A program made the position numbers and the translations under genes. The notes under the pieces are model-generated. The model saw only the letters and a list, made by a program, of their open reading frames with translations. It was not told where the DNA came from and searched no databases. Shown piece after piece: positions 4,474 through 5,656 of a DNA stretch of 5,656 bases (the first letter of the stretch is position 1; each line of letters starts with the position of its first letter). The stretch is from JASSUD01 sp031963225 (GTDB lineage Bacteria; Pseudomonadota; Gammaproteobacteria; Burkholderiales; Burkholderiaceae). The stretch spans positions 1 to 5,656 of the forward strand of contig JASSUD010000104.1 in NCBI GenBank assembly GCA_031963225.1. The letters run 5' to 3'.

Positions 4474-5601
4474 ATGAAGTACGAACAATTGCAGACACTT
4501 GTGCCTGCACCGGGTCAATCGCCGGATTTTCAGGCGTGCCTGGAGGTATTTCCCGCGCTGAAGTTCGCGAAAACAACGCCTCAGGAGCCAAAACATCACG
4601 GCGAGGGCGATGTATGGACGCACACGATGATGGTCGTGGAAGAGCTGCTGGCAATGGCTGAGTACCAGGCCGCGCCGAGGGCTGACCAGGAGGTGGTCTT
4701 CTTCGCAGCGCTGCTGCACGACATCGCCAAGTACAGCACCACGGTCATCGATCCCGTAACGGGTACGATTGGCCAGCCGGGGCATTCCCGAAAAGGCTCG
4801 ATCGATGCGCGCATTGCCCTGTGGGATATCGGCGTCCCGTTCGATGTCCGCGAAGCCATCTGCCGCCTTATCAGTGTTCACCAGGTGCCGTTCTTTGCGA
4901 TGGACGGTTCGCGTCGGGGATCCCCTGAGTTCATCGTTCGCGAACTCTCGTGGCAACTGGATATCCGGTTACTCGCCATGCTGGCAGAAGCCGACATGCG
5001 TGGCCGGATCTGTCAGGACATGCAGCGGGTGCTCGACAATATCGAACTGTTCAGAGAGCTTGCGCGAGAGGAAAACTGCTACGGACGGCCACGTGACTTC
5101 GCGGACACTCATACGGCAATCAGCTACTTTCGCGGCGCAGACGTTCATCCTGAATACAGGCTGTTTCAGGAGCCGGGCGCGAAAGTTATCGTGATGTCTG
5201 GGCTGCCAGCTTCTGGCAAGAGCACTTGGATTAACCAGCACCATCCCGACCTGCCTGTCGTTTCATTTGACGGTACTCGGGAGGAGCTGGGATTACGCCA
5301 TGGAAAGAATGAGGGACTGGTGGCGCATCTCGCAATCGACAAGGCAAAAGATTTGCTGCGGCGGAAAAAGGCATTCGTCTGGAATGCCACGAACCTCTCT
5401 GCATTGATGCGCAAGAAAACGCTGGATCTGCTGTTCGCATACCACGCCGAGGTAACGCTGGTTTATCTGGAGAAACCCCGCGTAGAGCTTCTTCGTCGGA
5501 ACAGTCGGCGTGACACTTCATTGTCAAACCGGACCCTTGAGGGAATGCTCGTGCGGTGGGATCTCCCGCTGCCGACCGAAGCACATGTTGTAATTTACTG
5601 A
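4474..5601 (+). CDS. HD-Pnk: HD phosphoesterase fused to 5'-OH polynucleotide kinase
   Basis: This is a 375-residue two-domain RNA end-healing enzyme. The N-terminal half is an HD-superfamily metal phosphohydrolase with candidate ligands His50 (VWTH), His82-Asp83 (LLHDIAK), His104 (GHSRKG), His136 (SVHQ) and Asp174 (AEADMRGR). The C-terminal half is a P-loop kinase with Walker A GLPASGKST (243-251). Asp266-x-x-Arg269 matches the Asp35/Arg38 pair of T4 Pnk, WNATN (303-307) is typical of this kinase group, and an Arg-rich lid lies around 341-353. From the characterised Runella slithyformis HD-Pnk, the expected activities are removal of 2',3'-cyclic or terminal phosphate by the HD domain and NTP-dependent 5'-OH phosphorylation by the kinase. 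These are the steps needed before the upstream ligase can seal. No terminator follows, so the operon may continue. Annotation as a generic AAA or HD protein would understate it. Confidence 0.92.
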   Translation: MKYEQLQTLVPAPGQSPDFQACLEVFPALKFAKTTPQEPKHHGEGDVWTHTMMVVEELLAMAEYQAAPRADQEVVFFAALLHDIAKYSTTVIDPVTGTIGQPGHSRKGSIDARIALWDIGVPFDVREAICRLISVHQVPFFAMDGSRRGSPEFIVRELSWQLDIRLLAMLAEADMRGRICQDMQRVLDNIELFRELAREENCYGRPRDFADTHTAISYFRGADVHPEYRLFQEPGAKVIVMSGLPASGKSTWINQHHPDLPVVSFDGTREELGLRHGKNEGLVAHLAIDKAKDLLRRKKAFVWNATNLSALMRKKTLDLLFAYHAEVTLVYLEKPRVELLRRNSRRDTSLSNRTLEGMLVRWDLPLPTEAHVVIY

Positions 5602-5631
5602 CATTCCACCGTGAAATAATAAGGTGCTGTC

Positions 5632-5656
5632 ATGCTTTTCGATTTGCTCTTGTTTG
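5632..5656 (+). CDS. Possible start of a further gene, cut by the window edge
   Basis: An ATG at 5632 is preceded by TAAGG (5620-5624) about seven bases upstream and opens a frame reading MLFDLLLF to the edge. It lies only 30 bases after the kinase stop with no terminator between, so it could be the next gene of the operon. Eight codons are too few to judge. Confidence 0.3.

Noticed and set aside
4269..4661. 130-codon plus-strand frame overlapping the small ORF and HD-Pnk
   Set aside because: Its end overlaps the HD-Pnk frame by nearly 190 bases, and the translation is rich in Arg, Gly and Ser as in shadow frames.
4342..4956. 204-codon minus-strand frame opposite the HD domain
   Set aside because: It overlaps the well-supported HD-Pnk gene and the small ORF, and shows no domain motif of its own.

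Overview
The window is a mosaic. The first ~3.2 kb is AT-rich and littered with duplicated and broken sequence. The last ~2.3 kb is GC-richer (by eye, high G+C at third codon positions), compact and clearly coding on the + strand. Such a jump fits an accessory region or genomic island in a GC-moderate bacterium. Motifs such as the candidate sigma-54 promoter would suit a proteobacterium, but no taxonomic marker is present and I do not name a genus.

Left part, minus strand. A large unidentified AT-rich gene runs off the left edge (1-865). After an unassigned spacer comes a direct repeat present in two copies, 1154-1650 and 2538-2921, flanking an 887-bp insert. On the minus strand each copy holds the same series: the last codons of a gene (FLG.VVFGSS.RPC, stop), a rho-independent terminator, and a decayed small gene that starts with a hydrophobic segment. 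The insert holds most of a 207-codon AT-rich gene (1622-2245) with four tandem 13-residue repeats. Its C-terminal tail looks improvised from an insertion-sequence-end-like stretch and from repeat copy 1 read out of the conserved frame. Upstream of copy 2 (2922-3232) is what looks like a frameshifted remnant of the gene whose 3' end the repeat preserves.

Right part, plus strand. An intact ATP-dependent RNA ligase (3375-4244) is followed by a short overlapping ORF (4241-4435, uncertain) and by a two-domain end-healing enzyme (4474-5601). The latter combines an N-terminal HD phosphohydrolase with a C-terminal P-loop 5'-OH polynucleotide kinase. It matches the HD-Pnk architecture, known from Runella slithyformis, which is often encoded next to an RNA ligase. 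Together they form a plausible complete RNA-repair pathway: the HD domain removes 2',3'-cyclic or terminal phosphate, the kinase phosphorylates the 5'-OH end, and the ligase seals. tRNA halves made by anticodon nucleases are the attractive substrate, but this is inference. A sequence with the GG-N10-GC geometry of a sigma-54 promoter lies about 100 bp upstream of the ligase, recalling the sigma-54/RtcR control of rtcBA RNA repair in E. coli. A further gene may start at 5632, just after the kinase.

No tRNA, rRNA, CRISPR array or intact transposase was seen.
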